Assembly: GCA_010027825.1 (NCBI GenBank)
Contig: RGUK01000117.1
Location: 1 to 5,519, forward strand
Reading direction: 5' to 3'
Source: a bacterium
Lineage (GTDB): Bacteria; Dependentiae; Babeliae; Babeliales; RVW-14
DNA: 5,519 nucleotides
Part shown: positions 4,794 to 5,519 of the stretch, one piece after another
How the letters are laid out: each line of letters starts with the position of its first letter
Numbering within the stretch: the stretch's first letter is position 1
Notes under the pieces: generated by a model
What the model was told of the DNA's origin: nothing
Databases searched by the model: none
Seen by the model: only the letters and a program-made list of their open reading frames with translations
Translations under genes and position numbers: made by a program

Positions 4794-5327
4794 TCATGAA
4801 TCATTAATTGTGGCAACATCAGCCTTCGCCTTCCGTGCGCGCTTCGGCTTCTCACCAAAAAATGTAGCCATAGTCGGCGCAGCCTCAGCGGCTACCACCT
4901 CAGCCGTTTCAGACGTGACCATAGCCTTGCGGCCTACCTTGTTCAGAGCGGTGCGCGCATCGGCGGCAGCCTTCTGAGCCTTCGCGGCTGCCTTGCGGGC
5001 AGCAGTAGCGGCGGCGGTCTTGGATTGAACGGCTTTGACTGCTTCAATAGATGCCAGAGAAGCAGCCATAGATTCCTCGCGCAGCTTAGTTGCAGTCTCC
5101 ACCAGCGTCTCCGCCTTTTCCATATGCTTCTTGGCGACGGCCACTTTCTTCTCTGCTCGCTCAGAGGTCTTCGTTGATTTCTTGGCCAGGCGCAGCGCTT
5201 GCTTACCTGTCCTGTTTGCTACTCGCACAGCCTCTTTCTCTTCCTTCGTAGCGGCTTTTGCTTTCTCGCGCTCTGCTTTTGATTTGTTCAGAGCCCGGGT
5301 AAGTTTTTTGGTCTTTGTGTCCTCCAT
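4794..5327 (-). CDS. Lys/Ala-rich histone-H1-like or coiled-coil protein, 177 aa
   Basis: No family is recognised. The protein is dominated by Lys, Ala, Glu and Thr with almost no aromatic residues. It should form long helices: a charged first part (KKLTRALNKSKAEREKAKAA ... AEKKVAVAKKHMEKAETLVETATKL, residues 8-82), an Ala-rich middle (TAAATAARKAAAKAQKAAADARTAL, 104-128), and a basic tail with MATFFGEKPKRARKAK (153-168). The KPKRARKAK tail and the KAAAKAQKAA run resemble linker-histone and other DNA-condensing tails, so a virion DNA-binding protein is a reasonable inference. A structural coiled coil is the alternative. The start at 5327 is the first Met and follows an A/T-rich 20-nt spacer. 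A TGA ends it, after which the frame stays open 26 codons more. Opposite-strand Ser/Ala-rich frames are shadows. Confidence 0.78.
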   Translation of the reverse strand: MEDTKTKKLTRALNKSKAEREKAKAATKEEKEAVRVANRTGKQALRLAKKSTKTSERAEKKVAVAKKHMEKAETLVETATKLREESMAASLASIEAVKAVQSKTAAATAARKAAAKAQKAAADARTALNKVGRKAMVTSETAEVVAAEAAPTMATFFGEKPKRARKAKADVATINDS

Positions 5328-5347
5328 TATATTATGAAATAAGAAAA
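5328..5347 (-). promoter_or_regulatory. A/T-rich spacer before the Lys/Ala-rich gene
   Basis: On the minus strand this 20-nt spacer reads TTTTCTTATTTCATAATATA up to the ATG and is only A/T apart from two C residues. It holds no TCTA but has a TATA-like ATAATATA directly at the start codon. It could be a promoter of another class, or just an intercistronic gap after the upstream gene's TAA. Confidence 0.35.
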
Positions 5348-5519
5348 TTAAACACCAGCGGCCAAGAGCTTGAAGACGACACTGATGTTTGTGAGAGCGA
5401 CTGCCCCGCCCAAGAAGTTCTCTATCGCGAGTGTAGCGCGTGACTGAACCGGAGCTAATTGGACGAAGCCGCCGGCATTGTGGCCGGAGCCAACTCCTCC
5501 TGCGGTCCAGTTGCCGCTA
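5348..5519 (-). CDS. C-terminal 56 residues of an unidentified protein (start beyond right edge)
   Basis: The minus-strand frame entering at 5518 runs 56 codons to the TAA at 5350-5348. It begins SGNWTAGGVGSGHNAGGFVQ, is Gly-rich, and continues LAPVQSRATLAIENFLGGAVALTNISVVFKLLAAGV. The alternating hydrophobic residues suggest beta structure, as in a virion or fibre protein, but no family is recognised. It lies 20 nt upstream of the Lys/Ala-rich gene on the same strand, so the two may be transcribed together. The coding call rests on the open frame, the amino-acid pattern and the close spacing. Confidence 0.6.
   Translation of the reverse strand, partial: SGNWTAGGVGSGHNAGGFVQLAPVQSRATLAIENFLGGAVALTNISVVFKLLAAGV

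Noticed and set aside
4732..5337. Two plus-strand Ser/Ala/Phe-rich frames opposite the Lys/Ala-rich gene
   Set aside because: Ser/Phe/Ala-rich hydrophobic products are the expected antisense of Lys/Glu/Ala codons. They have no independent support.
1..5519. Terminal inverted repeats, tRNA genes, CRISPR arrays or insertion sequences
   Set aside because: None seen. Both window edges lie inside coding sequence, so element ends would be elsewhere.

Overview
The window looks like a central piece of a small double-stranded DNA virus of a eukaryote, most probably a polinton-like virus (PLV; Preplasmiviricota), free or integrated in a protist or algal genome. Three proteins support this. They are a double-jelly-roll-type major capsid protein, a penton/minor-capsid-like protein, and an A32/FtsK-HerA-type packaging ATPase with a clear Walker A (GASRSGKT) and Walker B (ICFISDDY). 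Around them lie a collagen-like fibre protein, a DUF5754-like protein otherwise known from large algal DNA viruses, and several small basic or proline-rich proteins. Family assignments come from recognising motifs by eye, without any database search. I see no bacterial ribosome-binding sites, tRNA, rRNA, CRISPR array, insertion sequence or terminal inverted repeat.

Layout, left to right: collagen-like fibre protein (minus, runs off the left edge); 21-bp palindromic divergent spacer; DUF5754-like protein (plus), then 2 nt later the penton-like protein (plus); hairpin-rich convergent spacer; 49-aa basic protein (minus), downstream of the major capsid gene (minus); 40-bp divergent spacer; 78-aa proline-rich protein (plus), overlapping tail to tail with an AT-hook protein (minus); 16-bp divergent spacer; packaging ATPase (plus); convergent spacer; 177-aa Lys/Ala-rich protein (minus); and the C-terminal end of another minus-strand gene that runs off the right edge. 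Coding density is very high and strand switches are frequent, so most genes probably have their own short promoter.

The genes read as a virion morphogenesis module. The capsid and penton proteins build the shell, the ATPase would package DNA, the fibre probably decorates the particle, and the basic AT-hook and Lys/Ala-rich proteins may bind or condense DNA.

The most interesting non-coding signal is a TCTA tetramer within about 5 to 15 nt of six of the nine visible start codons. It resembles the late-promoter core described for Cafeteria roenbergensis virus and its virophage mavirus. In the first divergent spacer it forms a perfect palindrome placed symmetrically between two start codons. Other points worth following are a 49-aa gene that is easy to miss, an in-frame TGA followed by a coding-like 26-codon extension in the Lys/Ala-rich gene, and a duplicated peptide motif in the AT-hook protein.
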